The notes under the pieces were generated by a model, which saw nothing but the letters and a program-made list of their open reading frames with translations, ran no database searches and was not told where the DNA came from. Position numbers and translations under genes: made by a program. A DNA stretch of 39,010 nt. It comes from an uncultured Enterobacteriaceae bacterium (GTDB taxonomy: Bacteria > Pseudomonadota > Gammaproteobacteria > Enterobacterales > Enterobacteriaceae). The DNA lies in NCBI GenBank assembly GCA_945271245.1, contig CALYPF010000014.1:1-39010 (forward strand), written 5' to 3'. Positions 20,818 to 29,435 of the stretch are shown piece by piece (position 1 is the first letter of the stretch; each line of letters begins with the position of its first letter).

Positions 20818-21714
20818 TTATTCGCCGCGCAGCGCCGCACGCAAATAGCCCTGATGTTCGGCAAGCCGCGCACGCGCCGTATCAGCATCCACGCCGCCCA
20901 GCAGCATAAGGATAGCGGGCTTAACGTCATACTCGGTCTGCTTTAGCGCTGCCTCCGCTTCTTCGCGGGGGACGCCCGTTGCCTCAACCACGATGCGGCA
21001 GGCGCGATCGATAAGCTTCACGTTGGTCGCCTTCATATCCACCATCAGGTTTTGGTATACCTTGCCAAAGCGCACCATCGCGCCGGTCGAAATCATATTC
21101 AACACCAGCTTTTGCGCCGTACCGGACTTCAGGCGGGTAGAGCCGGTCAGCGCCTCCGGGCCGACCAGCGGTGAAATGGCGATATCCGCCGCCTGCGCTA
21201 TCGGGGAGTCGGGATTGCAGGAGATAGCCACGGTGCAGCAACCGCAGCGCCGCGCGTACTCAAGGCCGCCTATCACGTAAGGGGTGCGGCCCGATGCCGC
21301 CAGCCCAATCACCAGATCCCGGGCTTCAAGCCGCAGCGCATTAAGATCTTCTTCGCCCAAACGAGAATTATCCTCCGCGCCCTCCACCGCTTTCAGAATC
21401 GCCCCCGGCCCACCGGCTATCAAACCAATAACCCTGTCCGGTGCCACGCCGAAGGTGGGCGGGCACTCTGCCGCATCCAGCACGCCCAGGCGCCCGCTGG
21501 TGCCCGCGCCCATATAAATAATGCGCCCCCCCGCCCGCAGCGCCTGCGCGGCGGCGTCCACCGCCTGCGCCACCTGCGGCAGCGTCGCCTTAACCGCTGG
21601 CGCGACCAGCGCATCCTGCTCGTTAAAACGCGTTACCATATCCAGCGAGGAAAGAGAGTCGAGATCCAGCGTGTGGGGATTACGGGTCTCAGAAAGTAAA
21701 GCGCCGAGATTCAT
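20818..21714 (-). CDS. murQ: N-acetylmuramic acid 6-phosphate etherase
   Basis: MurQ removes the lactyl ether from MurNAc-6-phosphate, giving GlcNAc-6-phosphate and D-lactate, so cell-wall sugars can be recycled or used. The 298-residue product is the E. coli length. The SIS-type sugar-phosphate site reads [13 protein letters not shown]. The catalytic glutamates correspond to Glu83 (AAECPPTFG) and Glu114 (EGAEDNSR). The start at 21714 is fixed by AAGGAA six bases upstream. It begins the murQ-murP-pgpC-tadA transcript and is divergent from the RpiR-family regulator at 21843, with two palindromic candidate operators between. Confidence 0.95.
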   Translation of the reverse strand: MNLGALLSETRNPHTLDLDSLSSLDMVTRFNEQDALVAPAVKATLPQVAQAVDAAAQALRAGGRIIYMGAGTSGRLGVLDAAECPPTFGVAPDRVIGLIAGGPGAILKAVEGAEDNSRLGEEDLNALRLEARDLVIGLAASGRTPYVIGGLEYARRCGCCTVAISCNPDSPIAQAADIAISPLVGPEALTGSTRLKSGTAQKLVLNMISTGAMVRFGKVYQNLMVDMKATNVKLIDRACRIVVEATGVPREEAEAALKQTEYDVKPAILMLLGGVDADTARARLAEHQGYLRAALRGE

Positions 21715-21725
21715 ACCGATTCCTT

Positions 21726-21773
21726 TGAATAATTTATTCACAAAAGTGCGCCAATGATGGAATATAAAATTCA
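21726..21773. promoter_or_regulatory. Two palindromic candidate operators between murQ and the RpiR-type regulator
   Basis: TGAATAA-T-TTATTCA at 21726-21740 is a perfect 7-bp inverted repeat. TGGAATATAAAATTCA at 21758-21773 is a near-palindrome with the same TGRAAT/ATTCA arms. RpiR/MurR-family regulators bind such AT-rich inverted repeats. The sites lie 12 and 44 bases upstream of murQ and so fit control of murQP by the divergent regulator. The assignment is inference. Confidence 0.55.
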
Positions 21774-21842
21774 AATTCGCGAGTAGAAAAGCCCCAATCT
21801 TTGGTAACGATCACGCGAAATAACGATAACAGGAGACAGGCA

Positions 21843-22688
21843 ATGAACTGCTTAACCACGCTGCGCCAGCGCTATGACAGCCTGACGCCGGGCGGGAAAA
21901 AACTGGCGGACTACGTACTGGACGACCCTGCCAGAGCGCGCCATTTCAGTTCGCAGCAGCTGGCGCAGGCCGCGGGCGTTAGTCAGTCCAGCGTGGTGAA
22001 GTTCGCCCAGCACCTGGGCTATAAAGGCTTTCCCTCGCTGAAGATAGCCATCAGCGACGCGCTGGGGAGTTTTGCCCCTGCCCGGAAGTTGCACAATCAT
22101 ATTCTGGCAGACGATCCTTTGCGCCTCGTGGGCGAGAAGCTGATTCAGGAGAAGACGGCGGCCATGCGCGCCACCCTAGAGATGAACGATGAGGCGACTT
22201 TACAGCAGGCAATCACGCTAATTACCAACGCCAAACGCATCCTGCTCACCGGCATTGGCGCTTCCGGGTTAGTCGCGAAAGACCTGGCCTGGAAGCTCAT
22301 GAAAATAGGCATTCACGCCGGCGCTGAGCAAGACATGCACGCGCTGCTGGCCGCCAGCCAGGCGATGCGTGAGGGCGACCTGCTGCTGGCCGTTTCCAGC
22401 TCCGGCGAGCGCCGGGAGATTAACCTTGCCGCGCAGGAGACCCGGCGCGCCGGCGCCCAGGTGCTGGCAATTACCGGCTTTACCCCGAACACGCTGCGCC
22501 AGTGCGCCAGTGCGTGCCTGTTTACCGGCGCAGACGATCGGGCAACCCGCAGCGCCGCTATCTCCTCCACCAGCGCACAGATGATGCTCACCGATTTGCT
22601 GTTTATGGCGCTGATTCAGCATCACCCGGATCACGCTGCAAAATATATTCGTCACAGCGAGGCGCTGGTGAGGCGGTTGGGGGAGTAG
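21843..22688 (+). CDS. yfhH: RpiR/MurR-family transcriptional regulator (YfhH type)
   Basis: The 281-residue protein has an RpiR-type helix-turn-helix (about 33-58, SSQQLAQAAGVSQSSVVKFAQHLGYKGF region) and a C-terminal SIS sugar-phosphate-binding domain starting near 125 (ILLTGIGASGLVAKDLAWKLMKIG region). It matches E. coli YfhH better than MurR and holds the yfhH position next to yfhL. ATG 21843 has AGGAGA six bases upstream. In E. coli yfhH is not beside murQP; here it is divergent from murQ-murP, which suggests it is their repressor with MurNAc-6-phosphate as likely effector (inference). Confidence 0.88.
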   Translation: MNCLTTLRQRYDSLTPGGKKLADYVLDDPARARHFSSQQLAQAAGVSQSSVVKFAQHLGYKGFPSLKIAISDALGSFAPARKLHNHILADDPLRLVGEKLIQEKTAAMRATLEMNDEATLQQAITLITNAKRILLTGIGASGLVAKDLAWKLMKIGIHAGAEQDMHALLAASQAMREGDLLLAVSSSGERREINLAAQETRRAGAQVLAITGFTPNTLRQCASACLFTGADDRATRSAAISSTSAQMMLTDLLFMALIQHHPDHAAKYIRHSEALVRRLGE

Positions 22689-22930
22689 AGTCTGGAGCTA
22701 TAACCAACAGCGGCGCGCCTTTATTTGTTATGAAGCGGATGATAGAATCTTACTAATAATTTTAACAGCGCAGATAATTCATCATGATAATAAGCTACTA
22801 TTTAACTTTATTATGTAAAACAATATCTCCCCGCCGGGCAGTAATGATTTTCAACTCTACCAAGCTATCCAGGCGACAATATACTTCAATGTTTAAAAAG
22901 CCGGAATAGTATTAAATAATAGCTATTTAA

Positions 22931-23295
22931 CCAAGCCTATTTATTTTTGTTCAGGTAAAACCTCCTTTGACGAGGGAACTTACATCAATACGGATTGTAA
23001 GTTTATTGATAATGATTATATTACCATTGGTAAAGGTTGTGCCTTAGGCCCGGGCGTTCATATATATACCGCGACTCACCCGTTAAATTACCAGGACAGA
23101 GTTAACACCCGGCGAATAACCGCTCCCGTAACTATTAAAGATAAAGTATGGATAGGCGGAGGAACCATTATTCTTCCGGGTGTTTGTATTGAGGAAGGCG
23201 CCGTTATAGCTGCAGGTTCAGTAGTAACAACAGATATTCCGCCTTATTGTTTATATGCCGGAAACCCTGCCAGGTTTAAAAAATATATTGAATAG
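22931..23295 (+). pseudogene. Hexapeptide-repeat acetyltransferase remnant (Maa/NodL/LacA type)
   Basis: From 22966 an open frame of 109 codons to TAG 23293-23295 encodes the C-terminal left-handed beta-helix of a sugar O-acetyltransferase. It shows the family motifs GPGVHIYTATHPLN, VWIGGGTIILPGV, AVIAAGSVVTTDIPP and AGNPARF. It has no start codon of its own. The preceding family segment (FVQVKPP) lies in a different frame at about 22946-22966, and the N-terminal maltose-acetyltransferase part is missing, so a deletion or frameshift has killed the gene. It converges on the tail-fibre gene with four bases between stops. It could be a former prophage cargo gene or a host gene. The region 22689-22930 holds nothing recognisable. 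Confidence 0.85.
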
Positions 23296-23298
23296 ATT

Positions 23299-24267
23299 TT
23301 AAGAAATACGGTACCACCCCATTAATTTAATAAAGGTATTTATTACCGATATCGCAGATCCAGAACCGGTGTTAGCCGTGGTTCCTGAGAGGGTGTGAGT
23401 ATGTGCTCCCATACCAACCGTATGCGAGTGAGCGCCAATGGCCACAGTGTGAGCATGAGCGCCCGCAGAACCACTTTTTCTTCCTGTACCGGGCTGTAAA
23501 GAGGTATGGCTTGCATCACCATAAAATGATTTCATGTCTGCGCCTACATCATGGGTGTGAGCGCCTGTGTTGTTAGTAGATTTAGTTCCATAATCGAAAC
23601 CGCTGGTAGTTTTCGTTCCATAGTCAAAACTGCTGGTTGTAGCTGAAAACGCATGGCTATGCGCAGGAAGATTTCCCGCTGCCAGTGTCACAGAATCGGC
23701 GCCCCCCACCGTCATAACATCGGCACCGGTCGCTGCGGCTAATCGTATTGTTTTATTTTCTCCAATATATTTCCATACCGTGCCGGGGAATAGCTTATTG
23801 GGGTCTTTATTCTGCGCGAACCACACCACTATGCCGACCGGATATATACCATCAATACTTACTTTACTGGCAATATCATATGCAGCTTTAACGGCCCTGG
23901 GTGTTGCTGCCATCGTTTCATCATTGCTATCAATAGCGCTACTTAACTTAGTAATCCCGGCCACCGTTCCCGATGCGGCTGGTATTGTATTGCTAACATG
24001 TTTGGATAGCGCATTGATGAAATTTGCTTTTAAAGCTTCAACATCACCATTATCAATAATATCATTATCCATGGTATCCGAAATAAACTGCGCAACCACA
24101 TGAGAAATGACCGATGACTGTCGCCAAACAGTATTCAGCTCCTTTGATCGTGCGACACCAGCGCTAAACCCACTGTTTCGAGATAATAATTTTGCATATT
24201 CTTCTGTGGTTAGTACGTTCGCCCCATCTGCGATAGCAAATGGTAAAAATTCATTCTTAGCCATCAT
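23299..24267 (-). CDS. Tail fibre / receptor-binding protein of the tail locus
   Basis: The 322-residue protein has a particle-attachment N-terminus, a phage-fibre repeat ([15 protein letters not shown], about 117-131), then a conserved [13 protein letters not shown] block. The C-terminal tip is rich in HxH pairs at 203-205, 237-239, 271-273, 280-282 and 289-291, the last three at a 9-residue period. It ends in [15 protein letters not shown], typical of trimeric fibre tips. A tandem [20 protein letters not shown] repeat lies at 213-232. HxH sites in known fibre tips bind iron in trimers (family knowledge). It is the last gene of the tail operon. No separate fibre-assembly chaperone follows. 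ATG 24264 is an equally good start. It should determine target specificity. Confidence 0.88.
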   Translation of the reverse strand: MMAKNEFLPFAIADGANVLTTEEYAKLLSRNSGFSAGVARSKELNTVWRQSSVISHVVAQFISDTMDNDIIDNGDVEALKANFINALSKHVSNTIPAASGTVAGITKLSSAIDSNDETMAATPRAVKAAYDIASKVSIDGIYPVGIVVWFAQNKDPNKLFPGTVWKYIGENKTIRLAAATGADVMTVGGADSVTLAAGNLPAHSHAFSATTSSFDYGTKTTSGFDYGTKSTNNTGAHTHDVGADMKSFYGDASHTSLQPGTGRKSGSAGAHAHTVAIGAHSHTVGMGAHTHTLSGTTANTGSGSAISVINTFIKLMGWYRIS

Positions 24268-24273
24268 TTATTC

Positions 24274-24927
24274 CTAAAGTGTTATTGCCCAACTTCCAGA
24301 ATCAAATCCGGAAACCAAGCCGTTATCAACATCAAAACCATAAATCCCAGAATTCTCTTCAGAGCTTATTTTATTATTTATACGCACACCCAATGACTTA
24401 ACATTTAAATACCCTTGCTTAAGCAAGGCTTTAATTGCTTCAGGTATAATGCCGCCGGTCAAATAAACATCTATAGACATATCCTGATTATCAATAAAAA
24501 AGAGATTAATGGACTTCCCTAAAGCCATGCTCTTATATATATCAACTAACTTTTCGTAAGTGCCATTCCATTGGTTAGCCAATGTTTTAGCTCTTAACAT
24601 GGCGATATAAGATTCATCATCCAGATCAGTGACGCCATCATCAGGATCAAACTCCCTTTTCCAGCTACCCTGCTCCCACCCCACGCCTTCAGTATCAAAC
24701 GCGAAATAAACATCCGTTAAGGGGGTGGTGATTCGCCGCCCGCGCCCAATCCATAGCCCCAAAATATCCAGTTGCTTGCCAGCGGCGCTATCCAAATCAA
24801 ATGCAGGCACCAGCGCGGCGCTGGCCGCCTGCTGCGCGCTGAAGGCATCGCCAAGCGCGCTGACGGTGGCAAAAAACTTTTTTCCTTCACGCTGGGCTGA
24901 CGGAATTAACCTGTCATATTTATTCAT
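24274..24927 (-). CDS. Baseplate wedge protein (DUF2612 family)
   Basis: The 217-residue protein matches the DUF2612 (phage wedge 1) family: an N-terminal helical part (LIPSAQREGKKFFATVSALGDAF), a conserved LDILGLWIGRGR block and an aromatic-rich middle (FDTEGVGWEQGSW). These proteins link the gpJ-like baseplate subunit to the fibre in contractile tails. The ATG overlaps the stop of the gpJ-like gene by four bases (ATGA). The fibre gene starts six bases after its stop. The frame is intact. Confidence 0.82.
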   Translation of the reverse strand: MNKYDRLIPSAQREGKKFFATVSALGDAFSAQQAASAALVPAFDLDSAAGKQLDILGLWIGRGRRITTPLTDVYFAFDTEGVGWEQGSWKREFDPDDGVTDLDDESYIAMLRAKTLANQWNGTYEKLVDIYKSMALGKSINLFFIDNQDMSIDVYLTGGIIPEAIKALLKQGYLNVKSLGVRINNKISSEENSGIYGFDVDNGLVSGFDSGSWAITL

Positions 24928-26117
24928 GCGTTCACCGTCGTGATGGCTATATTTTCAGGCGCGCTGACCACCATCTCATTAAAGGCGATATCAATATTGC
25001 CGGCGCTTAATGCCTGTGAGTCGATACCAATGTCCAGCGATAAAATTTCATAGGTATTTCCCCCGGCGCTGGCGCTCAGGCTGGCGGGCTTGAACAGGCG
25101 CGAACAATACAGCGTGTCACCAATGGTCAGCGTATTGATATAGTTACTGACGGCATTCGCGACGCCATTGCCGATTTCAGTGGTGTAGCCCGCAAGCGGC
25201 TTCAGTTTAATTTCCGCATAAACCGGGATGCGGGTGGGGCGAAAGAAGTTGATCGTGCGTGCGATGCCCCAGGCATCCGTGACCGTTTCCTGGGTGGTTC
25301 CCCAGGTCGGCACGCCGGGCGTTTTTTTCAGGGCGATGGTTTGCGCAATACTCTGCGAATCACCGCCGTCAATCACCACGGCAATACTGTGCGCGGGGAT
25401 ACCGTTAGCATCCGTTTCGGAAGTATCGTTATCCAGCGCCCGCACCCGACGCACGCCGGTCAGGTTCGCCAGCGCGCCGTGCAGCCCCTCCATAATCGAG
25501 CGCGACGGCAGCGCCACGGAAAGCGCCTGCCGCTGGCGCAGTTCGGCATCGGTTTCTACCGGCCGCCCTTCGGTTGCCGCCGCCGGATTGGTGGCGCCAT
25601 GCCAGCCCTGGGTCGGGGTAGCAATTTCGCTCACTTCGCCGGGTAAAGCGCCGATGGCGCCAATGGTCTGGCAGGTCGCCGTGGCCGTGGCCTGCCCGTG
25701 TAAGTCAAGGGTCACCACCTCGGGCAGCGACCACACATTGCCGGCCAAATCCCGCACCGGCCCGCCGTGGATAACCGTCCCTACTCGCCCGCTCAACAGC
25801 AGATCGACCGTTGAATAACTCGCCGCTTTGCGGGCAATACCGTTAATTTTTACATTGCGCGATAGCCCTTCACCGACACCCGTCGCCGGGCTGAATGAGT
25901 TCCAGGCGGCAAGCGTGGCGTTATTACAGCCGTGCATGGCATAGGCGATAAGCGAAAGCAGCATGCCGTCTTTGCTGTCCGGTTCAATGTAAATATCGCT
26001 GCCGTAAATATCTCTGAATAGCGATTGCCACAGCCCCAGGATGGTTTGAAAATCCGGCGCCGTCATGCCTGCCTGCCCTATTGTCGGCAGCATTTTGTCG
26101 ATCACCTCTTCATACAT
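24924..26117 (-). CDS. Baseplate J-like protein
   Basis: The 397-residue protein has the baseplate J signature: an N-terminal FRDIYGSDIYIEPDSKDGMLL region, then NNATLAAWNSFSPATGVGEGLSRNVKINGI. The middle domain reads ETDAELRQRQALSVALPS, followed by LANLTGVRRVRALDN. In contractile tails this protein forms the wedge ring that changes shape on contact. It overlaps the upstream gp25-like gene by eight bases and the downstream wedge gene by four. Starts at 26093 or 26066 are possible alternatives. Confidence 0.9.
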   Translation of the reverse strand: MYEEVIDKMLPTIGQAGMTAPDFQTILGLWQSLFRDIYGSDIYIEPDSKDGMLLSLIAYAMHGCNNATLAAWNSFSPATGVGEGLSRNVKINGIARKAASYSTVDLLLSGRVGTVIHGGPVRDLAGNVWSLPEVVTLDLHGQATATATCQTIGAIGALPGEVSEIATPTQGWHGATNPAAATEGRPVETDAELRQRQALSVALPSRSIMEGLHGALANLTGVRRVRALDNDTSETDANGIPAHSIAVVIDGGDSQSIAQTIALKKTPGVPTWGTTQETVTDAWGIARTINFFRPTRIPVYAEIKLKPLAGYTTEIGNGVANAVSNYINTLTIGDTLYCSRLFKPASLSASAGGNTYEILSLDIGIDSQALSAGNIDIAFNEMVVSAPENIAITTVNA

Positions 26118-26454
26118 CGACCGTTACCTCCCCGTACACGGTGTCCAGCGTCGCTGAATACACCAGGCGACGCGTTTGACTGTCATTTTTTGTGGTAAAA
26201 CTCAGCAGGGTTTTGACGCCGGGGGTACCGGTTATGCGTTCCCGCACCGCCAGCGCATACAGCGCCGGTGGCTGCTTGCCTAGTACGGCGTCCTGCCACG
26301 GCGTGCCTTCTGTGTTATCCAGAAACCATTCTCCGCGCCATAGCCGCAGGCGCGTGCGCACCGCCTGGGCCACGGCCTGCGGCGAATTCTCCAGGAAGCC
26401 CGCGTCCCCGGTACCAAAGACGTAATCGCCGTGAATTTCTGTGCGATATTTCAT
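26110..26454 (-). CDS. Baseplate wedge protein, gp25/W-like
   Basis: The 114-residue protein has the size and pattern of gp25/gpW-type wedge proteins, which nucleate sheath polymerisation at the baseplate. Visible features are the block ENSPQAVAQAVRTRLRLWRGEWFLDNTEGTPW and an ERITGTPGVKTL segment. The start shares one base with the spike stop (TAATG), implying coupled translation. Order spike, gp25-like, gpJ-like is standard for contractile tails. Confidence 0.85.
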   Translation of the reverse strand: MKYRTEIHGDYVFGTGDAGFLENSPQAVAQAVRTRLRLWRGEWFLDNTEGTPWQDAVLGKQPPALYALAVRERITGTPGVKTLLSFTTKNDSQTRRLVYSATLDTVYGEVTVDV

Positions 26455-27158
26455 TATTGAGGTGCTCCCGTATTGTTCGGCCCGCTCATTACGCCAGGGT
26501 GCGTGTGCGTGACCAGGCTTATCCCCTGCGCCGTTGCATTTTTGGCCACCGTCAGGTTTCCCTGAATAGTGACATCGCCGCTAAAGGAGACCGTCGGCGA
26601 TGTCACATCGACACCGCCATCGGCTTTAACGCTGACCTTACCCGGCGTTTCCACCCGGATATCGTGAGCGGCAGCGACTTCGATAAAGGCCGCGCCGTCA
26701 TCGGTACGAAGCTGCGCGCCGGTGGCGCTGATTTCAGGGATGCGCCGCGCCTGCGACTGAGGGCCGGGCACCACAAAGGCATCGGACAGCGAATGCTGCC
26801 GCGCCGCCGTAGTCTCCTGCGTGCTGCCGTTTTGCCACCAAAAATCAATGGCCCTGTCAGCGAAGAGCAGCAGGCATTCGTCGCCTTCGCGCAGTGGGAA
26901 GGTGAGCGTACACCCGCCTCCGCGCGGGAAGATAACCGGTACATCGACCAGTAAGGGATAATCCAGCGATGCCACTTCGCCACCGCTGTCCATGCTCCGC
27001 CCTTTCACCGATGGCTTCACCACGCAGGTAACGCTTTCAGAGTCGAAGGACTGGATAATGCCGGGCAGCGCCACGTGAAGTTCACTGCCAATTGCCGCCG
27101 CCAGCGATGAAAACGCCTCAAGCGCATCAGCGCTGAGGTTTTCTGTTTGTAATGCCAT
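26454..27158 (-). CDS. Baseplate central spike (Gp138-N / gpV-like)
   Basis: The 234-residue protein begins with a Gp138-type OB-fold domain (about 20-110; VALPGIIQSFD, PLLVDVPVIFPRGGG, GDECLLLFADRAIDFWW) and ends in a beta-helical spike with repeated VTSPTVSFSG/VTIQGNLTV strands. The tip carries HTHPG (His218 and His220) and a GPNNTGAPQ tail, the iron-binding HxH motif of spike apices. It would pierce the target envelope. It is separated from the hub gene by 314 bases that contain a terminator. GGTCAGGAG lies just upstream of the ATG. Confidence 0.88.
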   Translation of the reverse strand: MALQTENLSADALEAFSSLAAAIGSELHVALPGIIQSFDSESVTCVVKPSVKGRSMDSGGEVASLDYPLLVDVPVIFPRGGGCTLTFPLREGDECLLLFADRAIDFWWQNGSTQETTAARQHSLSDAFVVPGPQSQARRIPEISATGAQLRTDDGAAFIEVAAAHDIRVETPGKVSVKADGGVDVTSPTVSFSGDVTIQGNLTVAKNATAQGISLVTHTHPGVMSGPNNTGAPQ

Positions 27159-27472
27159 AAAAACTCCTGACCAAAAATCTGCCTTTCAGGAAGGCGCCAT
27201 TAACCCCGCTCCGGCAATCAGGGCAGATATCCACGCCGCTAAGCCCTTATTTCAGGCCGCGGGGCAGCGTCTTCAGGCGAGGTTTTGTTGCCTGCCATAT
27301 CCGCATACATCGGCGTTCGCCACGGATAAAAAAAGCCCGCCGGAAAGGCGGGCTGTAGGGCGAATAAGCTCAGACAGGGCGTAGCGTAACGCGTAATCGC
27401 CGGACAATAACGCTCCCCACGGATTGTGATAAGCAGGCGAATCAGCGCCGGCGGATATACCGCGCTTTATCC
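27159..27472 (-). other. Gene-free gap inside the tail operon
   Basis: These 314 bases hold a strong intrinsic terminator (27328-27353) and no convincing gene. A minus-strand frame that spans the hub end has no family resemblance. A short hydrophobic translation (WISALIAGAGLMAPS, about 27190-27240) without a clear start might be the relic of a small membrane protein. Confidence 0.45.
27328..27353 (-). terminator. Intrinsic terminator between hub and spike genes
   Basis: On the minus strand GCCCGCC and GGCGGGC form a 7-bp stem with a 5-base loop followed by seven T (27334-27328). It lies in the direction of tail-gene transcription, so the spike, wedge and fibre genes need read-through or another promoter. 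Confidence 0.82.
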
Positions 27473-28546
27473 CTACTTCTTCTGTTCGGTGGTGGGCTCG
27501 CGCGTGTCGCCGCGCGCCTGGCAAATCAAATCCATTTTCCACTCCGGGCCGTGGGTATTACCGCTGTAAGTGATCCCACGCACCACATACACCCCGTCTC
27601 CGGCAAGTGACGCCGGCGGTTCATCGATTCCCCACAGGGAATAATCGCCGTTGGCCTGTTTCGTTAAAATGGTGCTTTGCCGGTAAGCGTCGTCTTTGTC
27701 GGTGGACAACAACGCCTTATCGCTGAGCGCCTGCATTTGGATAGCGCGACGATCGATGTGCACCAGCCCGTTTATGCGGATCGCTGGGTTGAGTAAACTG
27801 GCGGCCATAATCGCCGAGCCGGTGGTGCGCTGGGGCGAGCCGAGCAGCCCGGTGGCCGCATTCAAAACGATAGCCTGGTTGACGATAGTGGCATCATTGA
27901 ACATTTCCAGCCGACCGTCTAAAAACTGCCAGTGCGCCTGACAGTTTTTCGCCAGTTCATCCAGATACCCGGTAATGCTGCCATTAAAGGTTTTCCCGCG
28001 CGGATATTTATGCGCCGGGAAAGGAACCGTTTGCCCGCGCACGATGCCATACTCTTTTTCCAGCTTTTGTTGCAGCAGGTTATACACATCTGCTTCGGTA
28101 TAGCCTTTGGCGAGCGTCGCGGAAATGCGCGCATAGCTGTAAGCTTCAAAGCCGTCCAGCGCCTGAATTTTTACCCAACTGTCCGTGCCGCTGTGGCCGT
28201 CGATAACAATACGGATATCACCGCTGAAAATTGTGCCATATTGCGTGGCGTCGCTGACTGTGTGTGCTTTCCCCACCTCGCTGGCATCGACAACCTCTGC
28301 GCCGTCAAAATAACCCGCACCGGTGCCGTAATACCCCGCAGAGAGCCGTATTTTGGCAAACTCATGGGCTAACAGGCGGTTTACCGTATTCGCGCTCAGA
28401 TTGTGAACCGTGATGGTGGCAATACGCGGCGTGTTGGTCTGTTTCCAGCTAATGGTAAATTCCACGCTAAAATCCGACAGAATAATACCGGAGCCGTCCT
28501 CTTTTAATAGTTCAAGTTCAAAACGCCGCCGCCAGAATTTCCCCAT
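27473..28546 (-). CDS. Baseplate hub protein (gpD/gp27-like)
   Basis: The 357-residue protein resembles baseplate hub proteins of contractile tails: an N-terminal FELELLKEDGSGIILSDFSVEFTI strand region, PRIATITVHNLSANTVNRL, a GTIFSGDIRIV element, and a C-terminal LICQARGD. Hubs form the trimer that receives the tube and carries the spike. ATG 28546 follows AGGAGGAGAT, which fixes the start; a longer frame to 28579 is rejected. It is followed by a 314-base gap with a terminator, then the spike gene. Confidence 0.8.
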   Translation of the reverse strand: MGKFWRRRFELELLKEDGSGIILSDFSVEFTISWKQTNTPRIATITVHNLSANTVNRLLAHEFAKIRLSAGYYGTGAGYFDGAEVVDASEVGKAHTVSDATQYGTIFSGDIRIVIDGHSGTDSWVKIQALDGFEAYSYARISATLAKGYTEADVYNLLQQKLEKEYGIVRGQTVPFPAHKYPRGKTFNGSITGYLDELAKNCQAHWQFLDGRLEMFNDATIVNQAIVLNAATGLLGSPQRTTGSAIMAASLLNPAIRINGLVHIDRRAIQMQALSDKALLSTDKDDAYRQSTILTKQANGDYSLWGIDEPPASLAGDGVYVVRGITYSGNTHGPEWKMDLICQARGDTREPTTEQKK

Positions 28547-28560
28547 ATCTCCTCCTGACC

Positions 28561-28866
28561 TTATGCGCTGATGTACCACAGATGGTGGCGCGCGCCGAGG
28601 CTGGTTTTCCCCGGCGCCGGTTGCCCGGGATCGTCGGCAATCACGTGCAGCTCTCCGCGCAGGCCGAGGTGGCGATAAGGTGCCAGTAAGTCACCACCGG
28701 TTACCAGCGGCAGGCCGCTCAGCAGCGGCATATCGTTCTCATCGCGGATGTCAGCAAGCCATCCGGCCTCGTCGCGCCACTGCAGCGTAAAAGACAGCTG
28801 CTGACCGCCGAGCTGGATAGAAAAGCGCTGGTTATCCGCCGTTAATGGGATCTCGCCTATCGTCAT
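28561..28866 (-). CDS. Baseplate plug-like protein (Pam3 gp18 type)
   Basis: The 101-residue protein fits the small baseplate plug family described for cyanophage Pam3: FSIQLGGQQLSFTLQWRD, then a DENDMPLLSGLPLVTGGDLLAPYRHLG block typical of these proteins. The start overlaps the stop of the Dit-like gene by four bases (ATGA). A much longer frame upstream lies inside the Dit-like gene and is rejected. It would sit at the tube-hub junction (inference from family). Confidence 0.75.
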   Translation of the reverse strand: MTIGEIPLTADNQRFSIQLGGQQLSFTLQWRDEAGWLADIRDENDMPLLSGLPLVTGGDLLAPYRHLGLRGELHVIADDPGQPAPGKTSLGARHHLWYISA

Positions 28867-29435
28867 ACTGCCCCCTGGCGCAACGCCATTTTTTTGCCGC
28901 TGTCCTGCACCGGCCTGACGCTTTTCATTCCGGCGTTTTGTAGCGCCGAGGTCGATACTCCCTGCGTCATGTTGGTTTTCGGTGCCGCGCTTTTTTGCTG
29001 GCTCTCCACCAGCACGACTTCTTTTAACTCCAGGTCGCACGTTAGGTTGTGCTCATCGCCCTTTGTCGTGGAGGTAGCTATCGAAGTCAGCAGCATATTT
29101 TCATAGGTCCGCTTGCTGGTGACGACCCTGATAAGCGCCGCGCTTTTTTGCAGCGCAATCAGGCTGTCGAGGGTTTCCGCCGGGCTAAGCCCGGACTTTA
29201 TCTGCCAGCCGGTGGTATCTATAAAATTCAGCAGCGAGCCGCCACCGGCAAACCCACACTTCATTGTTACCGCCGCCGGTTCCACCCAGGCGTGATCGCT
29301 AATACTGGCACCACGCTCAACCGGTAGCGAAGTGACGTTCAGCTTGTGCGCGTGGGTCTCCACTGTTACCACCGTCGGTACCAGGGTGCCGATGCGGTGA
29401 CCGTAGGCGGTAAATATTGCAGAAAGAATATCCAT
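28863..29435 (-). CDS. Dit-like baseplate/tail protein
   Basis: The 190-residue protein matches Dit-like N-terminal domains of contractile tails by pattern: VPTVVTVETHAHKLNVTSLPVERGASISDHAWVEPA-type start, ETLDSLIALQK and RVVTSKRTYENMLLTSI. It probably joins tube to hub. The start shares one base with the tape-measure stop (TAATG). The C-terminal third is low in recognisable structure (KTNMTQGVSTSALQNAG). Confidence 0.75.
   Translation of the reverse strand: MDILSAIFTAYGHRIGTLVPTVVTVETHAHKLNVTSLPVERGASISDHAWVEPAAVTMKCGFAGGGSLLNFIDTTGWQIKSGLSPAETLDSLIALQKSAALIRVVTSKRTYENMLLTSIATSTTKGDEHNLTCDLELKEVVLVESQQKSAAPKTNMTQGVSTSALQNAGMKSVRPVQDSGKKMALRQGAV

Noticed and set aside
27273-27542. Minus-strand frame of 89 codons across the hub end and the terminator
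   Set aside because: It runs through the intrinsic terminator hairpin, shares sequence with the hub gene in another frame and resembles no phage protein.
28561-29040. Longer version of the baseplate plug gene starting at 29040
   Set aside because: The extra 58 residues are the Dit-like gene read in another frame; the ATGA overlap at 28866 gives the natural start and family length.
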